From Sapria himalayana (taxonomy: Eukaryota; Streptophyta; Magnoliopsida; Malpighiales; Rafflesiaceae), in the NCBI GenBank assembly GCA_029783825.1, contig JAREIK010004391.1, forward strand, positions 1 to 64,000: 64,000 bases of DNA. Direction: 5' to 3'. Shown piece by piece: positions 12,290 through 25,578 of the stretch (its first letter is position 1; the number at the start of each line of letters is the position of its first letter). The translations under genes and the position numbers were made by a program. The notes under the pieces are model-generated. The model saw only the letters and a program-made list of their open reading frames with translations, had not been told where the DNA came from and ran no database searches.

Positions 12290-14220
12290 TGACATCTCTA
12301 TGAATCTCTTCTAGAGCACAAAAATCATGACACTTGAATGGCCTCAATGGATGCTAATCCTTTCTATAATACAAAATCATGGTGCTAAAAAATAATCTCA
12401 GCTTTGTTCTTTAAATATCTCGAATAGAATGTTATGATACTGAGAATGATCATTACAAATACTTATTATCTCTAGAGTATAAAATCACAACATTTGAAAT
12501 GACCATGGTTTTGATCTTATATCTCTCGATCACAACATTGTGGCTCATAATATGATATCAGCCAAACAACGATAGTTAAATGATTGTTGTAACTTTGTGA
12601 TAAAATCATGGCATACAAAGAATATAATAATTATTTTAGTAGAATTATGACTAATAATAGATTTCACAACAACCTAAAGCTATTGTAGAGATTATTTATA
12701 TTACATGACAAAAGAGTTAATATTACTCTTCATTACTTCTGACCCTACAAACCTTAGATCCAAATAATTAATAATAACCACCAAAATTTTTTATGATTTC
12801 ATTAATATTCATTAAATCCTCTCAAAATAAAAATTTCATGAGATCACTTCTTCTAAATGCTTAATTTTATGCACACACACATATAATATTCACCAAATAA
12901 TACAATTTATTTGATATTTTAAGTACCAAACAAACTCTTACAATAAAAATATTTCTCATCCCAAAATAATAAATCTTCACCCAAACACCCGCAATAAATT
13001 CATAATAAGAAGCACATTACAACATGATCATGGAAAACAAGATATGTATATTTCAATGGTAAAGAATGAGGCTAGTATATTCAATCGCAGGAAACAAAAA
13101 TCCTAAAATGAAAACTCCATGTTGGACGGCATAAAACAAGGAATAAATGTAGAATGTTTCTTTGAAATTTCCTTCTTTTCTATTATCTCTATTAATTGAG
13201 AAATCACATCACATACAAATCTTGTAGTTTTCCAATAAAGTTCATGACATGTTCAAATAAACATATAACAAAGTATATTTATTTCTCGTTCCCACTAAAA
13301 CCTTTTATATCTTTGATCCAATATTTTTCTACACACTGCACATTTTTTTTCTATTCATGAATCTGATTCTATGATTTTTTTTTGACATTTCTCAATAATG
13401 AACAGGTATTATTTCTCAAATGAATTTGTTCTCCCATCACTTTAATTTCCATTCGCTTTATTAGCTTCTCCAAGATGTCCATAATGGATTCTTTAAATTT
13501 TCATGGATGGACATGATTATGAGTTCATTCTAAAGAGAATAATCTTCCATGATGCATTTTTTGCTCCGTCTTTGCTTGATATTTCTCTTTTCTCCAATTC
13601 TCACATCAAGGAGATATGTACATATCTTATATCCATCTTAATTTTCTCTAATCTACAATCACCATCACACATTTTCTTGTTCATCATGCATTCATTTTTC
13701 TTTGAAAAATAAAATTTGATAGGATCTATATATTGTTCACTATATGGTGCCTCTTTCTTTCCTATGCTAGCATGTCAACCACGAGGGAGGATGACACATC
13801 TTGCTTAACGTCAATCAACTCTTCCGTTGTAAGAGTATTTTTTTTCAACTTACCTCCTCGAAGCTCTTTTCTAACTCTTAACAATATCAACAAAAACATC
13901 CATGGGCACATTTCATCTTTATCTTTATACACCCTGATTCACTGTCACTTTGCTAGACACATCATTATCAATGAATGACGAATGAATTGTCTAAAGAATT
14001 CATCCTCCAAAAAAAGTGAGAATTGATATTTTAAAAATATTTCCACACATAGATTTTAAATCCCTTATCAATGGATGTATGGTAAAAGCATCTTTTTATT
14101 TGTCATGTCCTTTAATTTGGGATAATAACGTTTCTAAGTTTTTGCATCCTTGTTTGTATTTGGACCAATATTACTATGAACAACTACTTTTTCAAAAAAA
14201 AAAAAAGAATAATGCTTAGG
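12290..14220 (-). mobile_element. Fragment of the dispersed gypsy family: LTR part plus internal ORF remnant
   Basis: The CATGAC-rich LTR segment (12290-12700) is followed by AT-rich sequence (12720-13300). Then comes a stretch (13300-14220) resembling 62300-63240 in the same order and orientation. The best shared words are around 13980-14080 and 63130-63210: gaattcatcctccaaaa / gaattcaccctccaaaa, and a GFKI-containing minus-strand translation. The ORF part corresponds to the minus-strand gypsy ORF described at 17600-20731, but here it is so broken that no domain can be read. The 69-, 81- and 67-codon plus-strand frames in this stretch are chance readings of the opposite strand. Confidence 0.45.
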
Positions 14221-14620
14221 ATAATTTTATCTAATAAATTTAAGACTTTAGTATATAATAAGTAGCATATTCTATGTAATGTTCTTTAATCTAGTATGCT
14301 TAGGATAATAATAATGTCATTATTATTATTATTATTATATTATTAACTATTACTCTTTCAAAAAAAAAAGAATAATTAAAGATAATTTTATCTAATAACT
14401 TGAGTATAATTTAGTCTGATTCAACTGAAGTCATTAAACAAGTGTAAAGTTTTCTTAAATATTCCAAGTAGCTTAATTAATTTATGTTAGTGAGTATATT
14501 AATAAATTTATTAGAATACCTTAATAACAAGACTTTTTAAGCCAAAAGCAACTTTGAGTTCTAAGTAAAAATATTTAATTTACTCGTAAGTTTGCATATT
14601 CATTTTATCTGCTATCCTTA
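14220..14620. other. AT-rich spacer with ATT/AAT microsatellite
   Basis: There is an (att)n tract near 14316-14345 and poly-A runs at 14193-14205 and 14360-14369. I see no coding or other signal. Confidence 0.6.
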
Positions 14621-17049
14621 TTTACTCTAATTGCATAAACATGATGGATTAATATCTAACTATAATTAGGGAAGGTTAGTTTAAAACCAATAAATCGAGT
14701 ATACTTTAGCTTAGAATCAATTATGTCATCAAGCAACCGGTATTAGGTTTTACAAGACAGTCTTCATGACTTCAAGTCATTATGTAAATTAAGTATATAT
14801 GGTAAAATAACATAACTCATGTCTCTCTTTCTCTCATTAGTAATTGGACTATGCTCGGTATTTAACTTAAAGTGTTTAGTTAAGGGAGTTGAGACTGACT
14901 TATCTTCTTTAATAAAAATCTCTCAAGAACTTTATTGATGAATCAATCTTGAGATAACTAAATATGCCTAGAACGTCCATCCTAGATGATACTAATCCCT
15001 AAAATATACCGGAATGATCTCATGTATTTCATAGAAAAGATTTTTCCCAGCTCCAAATTAAGCTTGTCAATATTTACTTTGTTATGACCAATGATTAGCA
15101 TATCATCAACATATAGTAAATATATAAGTCTATCATTACTTGACTGATGATTGAAAAATATATAATGGTCTAAGATATGTGCTAAAAGTTATGAGATTCA
15201 ATGAATGAAAAATTAATTTTGTACCATTACATGGGGGGTTGTTAAGAACATATAAGTTGTAGTTCAATTTTTAAACAAGACATATATAAGTCTTCACTAC
15301 GAAAAAATATATATCATCAAAATTAAATTTTTTTTACTAAACCCTTTAATTTCTATCCAAGCCTTATATCTTAGTTGAGAATCATTATAACTAAATTTTA
15401 GTCTAAGGAGCTATATATATTTCAAAGCTTGCTTCTCTTTGGATATGGGTACCTTACCATAAATCTAAATCATATGAAGAGACTTCATCTCTTTATACAT
15501 AGCTAAAAGTCATTCCTTTTTATTCCCAAGAGAGATGACCTTCTAAAAGGTTTGAGTTCACTTGTATCCATGAGTAATATATAATCAAGGAATCTAGAGG
15601 ATACATGGTGGAACATAGATGATCTTCTTAGGTTAATATTAAGATGTATAATCATGAATAACTAAGTATTTCCTAGTTATAGCTTGAACATGGTTCCTCA
15701 CCTTCTCAAGATGAATATACCATGGCTAATACATATCAGGTATATCCTAGGACCCAAAAATATCATGTGTATCTTGAGGCTTTGAATTATTAGGAAACTG
15801 CTCAATTTCTTTCCATTGATTAGAGTAAACTCTATAAGGAAATGACATTGAATTTGTACAAATAGGAGTCTAATGAAATTAATCTCCTCTCAACTCAGTT
15901 GGCTACCATCCATAAATTGATCCTCTAAAAAAATTATATCTCTACTTTGAACAAACTGCCTAACAATTAGGTTCTATAGTGTTTACCCAAGCTCTTCATG
16001 TCTATCTAAGGAATTGACATGTAATATCATTGAGTGACATATATTGGCTCTCCTTCTTACCCCTTGCATTGATTATTGTGTCCTTGACTAATTTTTATCG
16101 GCCATTACCAATATAACTAATATAACCCATGTCATTTAGCATGCTAATAGATTACTACTTTACATGAATATCTTATATCTATAAACAAATAAAGAACTCA
16201 TTCTTAAAAATTTGTGATATCCCACTATTGCCCATCATTTCTATGCCATAAATCACCCAGTATATAGATAGTAAAGAAGTCAATATGTGAGGTGATATGA
16301 AATGATGATGTTGAGTCAATAAGATAATAACCCTCCTAAGATACTATATATATTATTGAATTATCATCGTTAACTCGCATCAAGTTATCTTTTGAGGTGA
16401 TGTTGACCTCTTCCTTGGGTCTATCTCCTCTCATATATTGTTTCTATAGTATTTTCCAATAATAATAATCTTTTTGATGTGCCCCATCTTGTTATAGCAG
16501 CAATATGATGACTTTTTTACTTTGCAAATTTTCTTTGGAAGAATGAGTTCTATCAGGCTATTTGTGCCTTGTGGTTCTCACCCATGTCTTTCAGAAATGA
16601 AAATATATGAGAAGCTTTGCCTTTCTTATTTCTTCCTAATTTAAATAAATTATTTTTGAAATAACATGTATTTTCTAAACACATCTAGGTAGTTACATGT
16701 TGAGCGAAACAACAAAGATATCCCATCTATAAAGAAGTGAGCTAAACATTAAAGAAATTAGTAGATCATCTCCTAGGACCATTTTCATAGATGATAGCTG
16801 ATTCACCAACTCTTAAAAGATGATGTGCTGCTGACATTAAATTTATATTTTGAACTTCAAGTTAATTAGACATCTAAAGATTAATATTTTATTTCTAAAC
16901 ATATTATTTTCAAACATAGACTTTAGTTTCTCCCATAAATTATTTATATTCATTTCATCAGAAACATATTGATAACTATCACTACGTGGATGCAACCCTA
17001 TATAGTATTGGTCTTCCCATTTTTCTTCACTCATTTTTTTAAGTATCAT
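14620..17049 (-). pseudogene. Ty1/copia gag-pol fossil (crosses the left edge of the duplication)
   Basis: Read on the minus strand, the order is that of a copia polyprotein. Gag comes first (16843-17049; residues W-E-D..., LWEKLKSMFENN, then NKI), matching the UBN2-type copia Gag signature. A knuckle-like CYNKMGHIKK lies near 16470-16500. A pre-RT segment has KKE.LLAMYKEMKSLH (about 15480-15540) and YKAWIEIKGFSKK (about 15330-15370), like copia EW..AM.EEM.SL and YKARLVAKGF.Q. The RT active site YVDDM is intact at 15099-15113. YILGI and LSQ words, VLERF and a PL.KHFKL-like word follow down to about 14700 (start of RNase H). Protease and integrase are not readable, and stops and frameshifts are everywhere. 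The reading continues without a break across 15019, so the left edge of the duplicated block cuts through a pre-existing copia element. No LTRs were identified. Confidence 0.85.
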
Positions 17050-17340
17050 CTTTTTATTATATAGTCATACAATTATTTTAAAACAATATAGTTATGTATT
17101 TTATTTTCTAAAAAGAAAATTTGGTCTAGTAAATATTTTTATCATAGAATGATTTTCAATGACAACAAAGAATAATATGGACAATAAATAATCAATATGG
17201 ACAAAATATCTCAAAATGATACCGAAATCATTACATTGATATCTGAAAAATTGAATAACAATATAATAATAATGAATAATCTAAATATCATTTCAATATC
17301 AATGTAAAAATCCTTCTCCACATCGGGATTTCAAAATTAT

Positions 17341-17376
17341 TGGTGATATATATATATATATATATATATATCACCA
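17341..17376. repeat. Palindromic TA microsatellite (copy 1)
   Basis: A short TA run is bracketed by tggtga on the left and tcacca on the right, so all 36 bp form a perfect inverted repeat that could extrude as a cruciform. The matching locus in copy 2 is much longer and no longer perfectly palindromic. Confidence 0.95.
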
Positions 17377-17599
17377 TATAGTTTTGAAATATATAGTATA
17401 TTATATGTAGTTTTTGAAATATAATTATATAGTTTAATATATATATATAACTACATATGTTTAACATAAGTGTATATAATTTTTTGAATAGTGTTTTTCA
17501 AAAATATAATTAACTTTCATACTGAAATAATTTCATATCCTTGAATAATAACTCTCCCCTCGAAAAAAATAAGGAAAAAGAAACACAACATCCAATATT

Positions 17600-20500
17600 T
17601 TTATTTTATTACACATAATGTGTACATCACAATATGAAAAAAAATAGAAATAGTTCAAGTCATGATAGTGATGGAGGTGAGCAGTATGATTTCTCTATAA
17701 GATCATACTCCTGAAAATAGAAGTTCATTAACATTTACTGAATGGGTGGTAGATAAATGGATGACCTTTCTAAATCTCTCCTATATATAGTTAACCCATC
17801 TAAAATTTTTACCATCATACTATATAAAGATTCTTGTCTTTATCCCATAGAATATAGTACAACCTCAAAGCATCCAATTGCATAATAAAAATATTTTTAG
17901 TTTATACTATATTTTTATCTTATATTCATCTAAAAGTACTCCCTAATTATGATACACTTAATATTCTAGATGTCTCTTTCCTTCATTATCTTTTTCCAAT
18001 ATGTTATAGCTATTTTGTGTAAAATTTCAAATAATTTGGGTGCTTCCTATCAATCCAACTATCATTTGTCCCAATTATTTCTATGAGAGTTCATAAATTT
18101 GGTCTTTAAACTTTCTAATCTCTTCTATTATTCTCGTGCATAGGGAATGAATCTCTATTTTTGGTTCTTCCTTAGCTTGTTCTATTTTCTACTGCATATT
18201 TTCCAATAAACAAGATATCCACAAATATACTAGGATGTATACCTAAGGAATGCTCAATGCAAGCTAACTTTTTTTCTCATATTTCTTTCCTTTTTTCAAT
18301 CACTTATGTGTCATTCGTAGTTAAAGATTGGCTTTGTTTCAAAATTCTTTCTTGTACATCTCATTCAAATAGCAACTTCTTTTCTTTTTTTTCTCATTCA
18401 ACACCTCTCTCCATGACCAATAATGTCAAGGAGGACAATATCAGATACATTGTATCTACATGTTCATCCAAAAAAACTTCATAGGCTAAGTACAAAAAAT
18501 TATAAAGAAAAGTGAATTAGTTGATTACAAAAATTATCCTCAAGAAATCTAAGAATTAATTTCTTTAAAATTTTTTTCACAACAAAGTGATACCCAATGA
18601 AAATGATATATAGCAATATTATTATATCAATAATAGTAGTCGAAACATGGTGAGTAGATAATAAAAATGATCAAGTGAAATATAACCATACTTTACTCAT
18701 CTCTATGAGTTCTCCATGCAACAAATATTTATATGTACACTTTGACATTATTCTCGAAGTACCTTTAAAACATGTCAATAGATTATTGATAGCAAAAAAA
18801 ATCATGTCCCTATGAAAAGATTTGAAATCTACATTATCTTTTACTCTTAGGAATTCAAGTAATTCATTAATGATTCCCTATAAAAATGAACCTAAATATC
18901 ACTTACATATCATGCTTTTCCATGCATATCCTCAAAATTCACATAAAATTCTTTTATAATTGAGATATTTTTTTCATTCTCTATGCATACAAAATATCAT
19001 CTAATTCCACTTTTTGATAGCATTACCAAAAGGAGGAACGAACTTATTGAATCCCTGCTCTCCAATAAGCTCATTTTTACAATGCATTAAATCCATCCAT
19101 CTTTACCAAATTTCAGCAACAAAAAATTCCTTGGGCATCGTGACTTGAGGTGGAATATCTATGGAGCTATGTCTCTGTCTCTTCCCTTTCTCCATATGGC
19201 TCATCTATATAATATTAATCTTTGAAAATTTTCTTTCTTCCATCAAAGATTCAACAAGTAATGAGGGTTTTGGTCGTTAGTCATGGCATCACTAAAAGAT
19301 TAAGGTATTATTGTGAAGGAGATTCATAGGTTAGGTATTTAAAGTTGGGACTTGATAATTGATAGTCGCATTTATTTGGATATAATTTTTTTTCTAGGAA
19401 TAAAAATTCATTACTTTGGGGTAAGCTATATTTCAAAGTCATAACATTGCATCAAAGTCATGTCTTTCCTATATAGCTTCTATAATGCTCTTCATTCTAT
19501 AACACTAAAGTCACAGCTCGAAAAACCATTATGATCTTGTCATTTATCGATTATGATGCCTTTTCTTTTTGACACCAAAATCATGACTTAAAAAAAACAT
19601 CATGGCCTTGTCATGTGGCTTCTAATTGGCTTTTCTTTTATAAAACTAAAGATATGATAATTAACAACTATAATGACTTTAAGGTAAAAAAAATTCAATA
19701 GTAGTTGGTTTGAATAAGTTAGTCTTTTATATGTGGTAAAAATTATAATTGTAATTATGGGCATGCCATTTTATTCTCATTACTTTCCAATTCATCATAG
19801 AAAATATTTTTTTAAGTTTGTCTCTCAAGCAATATTACATTTAAAGTCCATAGCTACACCTTTAAAATTTTCTCCTATATATCAAAAATCTCTGTTATCC
19901 AAGTGAGCCTTTCAATATATTGTGTTATTTTCTTCCTACTTGTACTTTTGGTATTATTTGTGGATGATAGAGTAATACTTATTTTTAATCCTTCATTCAT
20001 ATGATTCAGTTTCTCATTTCTCTTTATTTATATATTTTTTTCATACCATTGACTTTAGAAAAAATCTACGAACTTTTCAATTTCACGAGCACACAAGTCA
20101 TCGATTGTCTTCAATTCATCAATCAAAGATTTTATAGTCGACTTCTATTTCTTCCTCATTAATAAATGTGACTATATCTTTAATTACCTAATCAAGATTT
20201 TTCATCACAATCTTTTTCTGTATTAGCTATAAAGATTATATCTTTCATTTTGTTTTTTTTCCTCGGATAGTCGATGCTTAGCTTTTGTGTCCTCTTCTAA
20301 AGTTTCATTTATAATTTTTTTTTACCTTTACGATAGGAATTTCAAATGAAACATTTTTTTAGACTCAAACTAATTTGTGACTTCTTCTTTCTTACTTTAT
20401 TGTTTCATTATTTCCTCTTCATGAGTATTGACTCTCCGCAAGTCACTTAATAATTTTTTGAGTTAAGTTATCCAATAAATTACTAAAAATTGATTAGAAC

Positions 20501-20731
20501 CATAATCACTTAACTCCTCATGGCTTCCACACCTCCAATTCCTAGAATTCTCTTTATATGATAAAAAAATCGATAATAGTTTCCAAAAGGTTTGAAATAC
20601 AACTTACTTTCTTGAGTATGATATGTCTCATTGTAATTATAGTAGGGTTCATTCTCGCTCATTGATATAATTTTCCAAATGCCAATTGTATGCTTTATCA
20701 TCTTTCTATAGCTCTTTAAGATAATTTGCAT
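17600..20731 (-). pseudogene. Tat-type gypsy internal ORF fossil with plant-transposon-protein-like domain (copy 1)
   Basis: Read on the minus strand, this starts near 20731 (a 73-codon open stretch beginning MQIILKSYRK), downstream of a minus-strand LTR as gag should be. A Glu/Lys-rich, probably coiled-coil part follows (for example ELKTIDDLCAREIEKF near 20050-20110). Between about 19140 and 18640 it passes through PKEFFVAEIW, ELIGEQGFNKF, an INELLEFLRVKDNVDF-like line and FFAINNLLTCF. The spacing recalls the 'putative plant transposon protein' domain (Transposase_32 type) found in Tat/Ogre-like plant elements: E+GF, EFY-N, V+G, F...IN, then the H/W region. Frames change often. The same segment exists at 28900-31400 and 62300-64000 as diverged paralogues. 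The domain name is from memory and moderate; that it is retroelement ORF is firmer. Confidence 0.55.
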
Positions 20732-20879
20732 TGATCCTTGGTAGCAATTATTATATATTTAGATTTGATATATAAGAGGATGGAAAGAAAGAAAAGATAT
20801 GCAACCAAATCTAAAAGATAACTATCCATATTCAAACAAGGTAACATAACTTAGCCATTAGATTTGGAATATTTATCAA

Positions 20880-23141
20880 ATATAATGTTATCTAATTTAT
20901 TAAAAAATTATTATTTAATTAGAATAGCCAAGTCAATTCACGTTCAATAATGAAACTAATTATGAATTTATTATTCTATCAAATTTATTCAGTTAGGTAA
21001 TAATAAACTTATTATTGAGTATCTCATCAATTGAGTTCCATAAGTACATGAGTAATATAAGTAGTATAATAAACATTTATCTAAATATCGATCCCATCAA
21101 AATTTTATTAGTAGTTTAGCTATTCAATAAAAGATACCCAATTTTTAGTATGATTGAAACTCAAATTATCAAACAATCTTAGATAAAAGGTTTATTTATC
21201 TAATTTATATGATGTCATTACTTCATTCAATATATATTATACCACACACACAATTGATGTTGAAGTATTGTGTAATTATTTATTTTCTTATTAGAATGCA
21301 AGGTGTCTGTCACTATTAATTCTTTTTAAATATGGTGATCACATCATGGTTATCCCCTTAATGAGTCATCACCAAGATAATAATTCCTCAATGCATGAAG
21401 ATTATTCATAATCTCATATTTTTAGGAAACTTTGTCAAATACCTTTGATGGTTGTTTTGTATGCATACTCTTATTCACTGGTTTCTACTACTCTAACGAC
21501 TAATGATTAGCATGGTTTGTATGTATTTGTACATTTCTCTCCATAAGTACCATACTCATATAATTAATATATGATTTCTTCAAGTTACATCAGTGAAAAT
21601 CATGTGAGTAAAGGAACTCACAAGAGTTATTACTACCTTGCAAGTCACCGCACACATAACATATCCTAAGGATTACACCATCCTTCTTGGTAACAATAAA
21701 ACTCGCATATTAAATGTGAATCCCTTGAGAGATGATTCTATATAATATCCATCTCAATAAAGAACTTGTCTTTAATATATATATATATATAATGGATTAG
21801 AATGTAAATTTATTTGTACATTCACCTTAATAAATATCATACTCATAATGATTAATATATCTTAACTTCAAGATTTAACATATAGGTTTATCTCATGTAA
21901 CACAATTAGAATGGCTTTCACCATCTTATTATAATAATCTTAAGTGAGTCTTATGGCTTACATATATAATTGTATACCATAATAACCTCACACATACTCA
22001 CCTTTAAGTGAAACCTTAATTTGAGTTTTATTTAGTTATCATCCATTAATATCTATAACATAAAATATATTCAAAATATAATTGCATCAACATATAAACC
22101 AATTACATCACATACTTCAAATAATGCAAATCATAAACCATTTTAATTTCATATAAATTCCCAAATTTATCCTTAGAAGAGATGAGTTTGAGAGTCATGG
22201 CCCCTAACTCTAGGGATTGACATTATTCATCCATCTCTTACTTGCTTTTTAAACCCCTAGAAAGTATGAAAATTATCCATAGAATTTATAGTTTCCATAG
22301 CTTTTTTCTTATTCCTTGTGGGAGAATGAGAAGAAAGCGAGAGAAGTAAGAGCTCCCAAAAATTCTCATGCATGTAATTTTATAATTGGGTAGTTTTGTA
22401 TTTCCCTAAGTAGAAAGTTATGAATTCAAATGAAAGTGTTAGTCTAGCATTCATTTCCTCATATTGTGATCATGACTCTATAAAAAAATTGTGCTTTTAT
22501 AATATATTGATCTTTCCTGTAAATAAAGATCACAACTTTGTTAGTGATCATGACTTGAGCCTAATCTCTCTATAACGCAAAGTTACAATGCTATAAAATG
22601 ATCATGGCTTTGTATCTTCATTATTTATAGTCTATAGATAGCCATAATGATATGAAGTGGATGTGAGGTGGTGATGACTTCCAATAGTTATATATGGCCA
22701 TGACACTATGCAGAGGCAATGACATTGGCTATTTTCTTTTATTTAGATATATATGGCCATGACACTAAGAACTTGTCACAAAACATGTACTTAGCTTGTA
22801 TGTATAAATTATAATTATGCCGTATTTTGTGGACCAATGTATGACCTTGAAAATGATCATGTTCAAGTACTATCCTCTATAAAACGAGTGACCCAAAAGA
22901 CATATCTTTGAATAATTGTTATAATATTGGCCATAGATCTCATGTCTCTTTAATTCTTTTTTTGTATCTTAAAATTTGTTTCTTTATAAAAGAACCCTAA
23001 CTCTGATTCTAGACTACCGATCTATAAAGATAAAATAATTTCTCTATGAAATTAACAAAGACCTAGAGCATCAGTGAGGTACTTGATTATTGTGATTATG
23101 AATTAATGTCATAGTAATTAAAAGTTTATGAGTTAAGTATG
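20880..23141 (-). repeat. Dispersed LTR family, - orientation (copy 1)
   Basis: The reverse complement follows the order CATGAC-rich part (about 22430-23130), ctag/gagagtcatgg block (22180-22270) and AT-rich tail (22150 down to about 20880). It lies at the 5' side of the minus-strand gypsy ORF, so it is likely that element's 5' LTR. At 22150-22270 the words gatgagtttgagagtcatgg and ctctagggattgacatt are close reverse-complement matches to 1050-1110. The CATGAC-rich end is interrupted by the solo LTR starting at 23142. Confidence 0.6.
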
Positions 23142-25578
23142 TGTCACAATCCCACTTTTATAGGCTGTGACCGGCTAGGAAATGGTTAGGCTTAAGGCCA
23201 CCAAAACTCATAGCAAGCCTAAGTCCCATAATTTCTACTGAAAATTTCGGCATGATATATTCGTTTTTATAACAATGATAAATCCTATTGACCTCCGTGT
23301 TCTCCACTAACAAAATGACCTCAACGGTCTTATCAAAAATATCAAATAAGGTTTCATCAAAAGCAAAATTTATCCCATTAATTAACCCAATAATTAAGTT
23401 AATTCACCATGGAGTCTTCTAGAAACTTAGATTCTTATTCCAAATAAACAAAATAATAATCCATTACATTCTTAAAAAAAATCCAAGTGGTCTAGAAATG
23501 CCTGGATTTCCTTTCTTTGTCTACCCTGAAAAAAAGGAAATCAACGAGGGTGAGATAACTCCGTGAGTAAAAATATATCACCATACTTGTGAGACTAGAT
23601 ACTCAAGGCCAGCTCATAAGGATTGTTGTGCTCAATCAATCACCGTACATAGGTTATGCAACAAATAGCATCAATATGAACACAATATCAAATGAGATTT
23701 AGAGGTTTGAAACACATAGAAATATAGTTTACCATTAAGGAATCCATACATTCCTTTTTACCTTTATATTAGAATCTCTACATTCCAACCAAAGATTCAT
23801 TGAACGGGTCGGGTTCTACGCCTAGTGTTTTACCACCTCTCTAGGAAGGCACTGGTTTTTCCCCCTAGAGGGTACCATGTGCACATAGTCTGATGACCTC
23901 CCCATCAGTTAGGCTTTCTGTGATTCTTACTAATAAATGACATTAATGATTACAAGTTATAGCTGACCATACTTAACATGAGACAAAAATGGCAAAATCA
24001 AAGAATATATCTGATCGTACTCAGTATGCAACAAGAGATAACACCAAATACAATAAGAGTTAGCTGACCGAGCTCAACATGAATATTCATCAGGACACAT
24101 AATTTGTGGCATATGACAAATTCAATTCAATGAATGCTCAAGAATAAGGTTTTAATCATAGTCAATTACTACGATCAAGTCAAATAATGAAAACACTGCT
24201 ATACATTTCAAAGGTGCAAGTACGATGATATAAATTTACTCACCCTCTATTAGTCCAGGCTCAACTAGGCTATTCACCCTGAACATGTGAGCCATCCCAA
24301 CTTTGTTTGCTATACCAATATTCATGCAAAAAAAAATATAAAGATAACGTCAAAATCATAACGAGTCATACTTTGTTATTCATTACTCAATTAGTCCATT
24401 TACCCATTTCTATTTAATCACCTAACTTGAGCTTTTTAAAATTTTAAAAAAAAATTATTTTAATATTCAATTTCACTACTAATTTCTTATGTCTAATATT
24501 TAATCACTAAACTTTTTTTTTTATTGCGCATCAGTTAGTATATTGCCCATAACTTTCTCTACAGATGTTGAAAAGATCTGAGGCTAGTGGACAAATTTCA
24601 CTAACATCCATATATTTCCAATGATATCAAATTTACCCTAAGATTCATCCATTAGATACTCCTATGATTCTTTCCAAGTCGACCTTCAAACTGGAATTCA
24701 CATGCAATCAATTCTATCCTCAATTCCACTAATTACTATCTCAATTTCATTCTAAATACATTTTCCCCAAATTTTAAACATACCAGACCTAATTTATACC
24801 TCTTAGGTCACTCTCTACATTCAAAATATAATTACAACCTAGCATACACATTAGAATAATTAATTAATTCCAAACAGTCCAAATTGACCATCCAAACAAC
24901 AACAATTCATCATTTCAGCCTCTTTCCTCTAAAACATACCATACAAAACCAAAATTAAAAATCATGGATCTTTTATATATCTTCGAAGTCTCTCGCCATG
25001 AAAAATCATAGTTTTTTTCTAGGAGAATTGGCTGCTACATAATTTTCTTCCTTACCTAGCAATTTGGTGCCGAATGGAGAACCTAGGGTCCTTCAATTTT
25101 TTTCATTCATTTTCTACTCGATTTTATGAGTCATGATGTTTTTAATAATTAATTCAATCTTTCACTTAAGTCCTTACGAGTTTTCATAAAATTTTCCAAG
25201 GCCCTAGGAATTATTAAAAATGTATCTTTGAGCCTCGAGCAACAAAATCTGTTGACTTTTCCCTACCCAATTCACTATTCACATATTTTTATTATTTTTT
25301 ATTTATGTATTTTTATTAATTTTATTTTTATAGCATATATTTGGACCTTACTTTGCTTCAAAAAATTCCAATAATTTATTCATTCATTGGTTATTTTTAA
25401 AAATTATATTTCGGTCAACTACTCAAATTTTGACCTTGCCGGGTATATTTTTCCTAAAATTCTTTTTAATTGAGAAATAATTCCTAAAAATTATTATAAA
25501 TTAATGATGAACCTTAAAACACCTAAAACTTAAATTAAATGAAAAATAAATCATTTAAAAAATGTTTGGAATGTTATA
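23142..25578 (+). mobile_element. Solo LTR, 2437 bp, with 5-bp target-site duplication (copy 1)
   Basis: The element begins tgtcacaatcccac, the TGTCAC start common to plant gypsy LTRs, and ends ggaatgttata, which looks like a TGTTACA terminus with the last C changed to T. It is flanked by identical GTATG at 23137-23141 and 25579-25583, the size of an LTR-element target-site duplication. There is no internal coding region, no second LTR and no PBS, so this is most simply a solo LTR left by LTR-LTR recombination. It sits in the CATGAC-rich part of the dispersed LTR family, so it is younger than that family. Orientation is assumed from TG at the left; the family is not identified beyond probable gypsy. 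Confidence 0.8.

Noticed and set aside
23142..25578. A gene or promoter in the less AT-rich part of the solo LTR
   Set aside because: No frame shows protein-family words, and the TG start, near-CA end and 5-bp flanking duplications explain the segment as an LTR.
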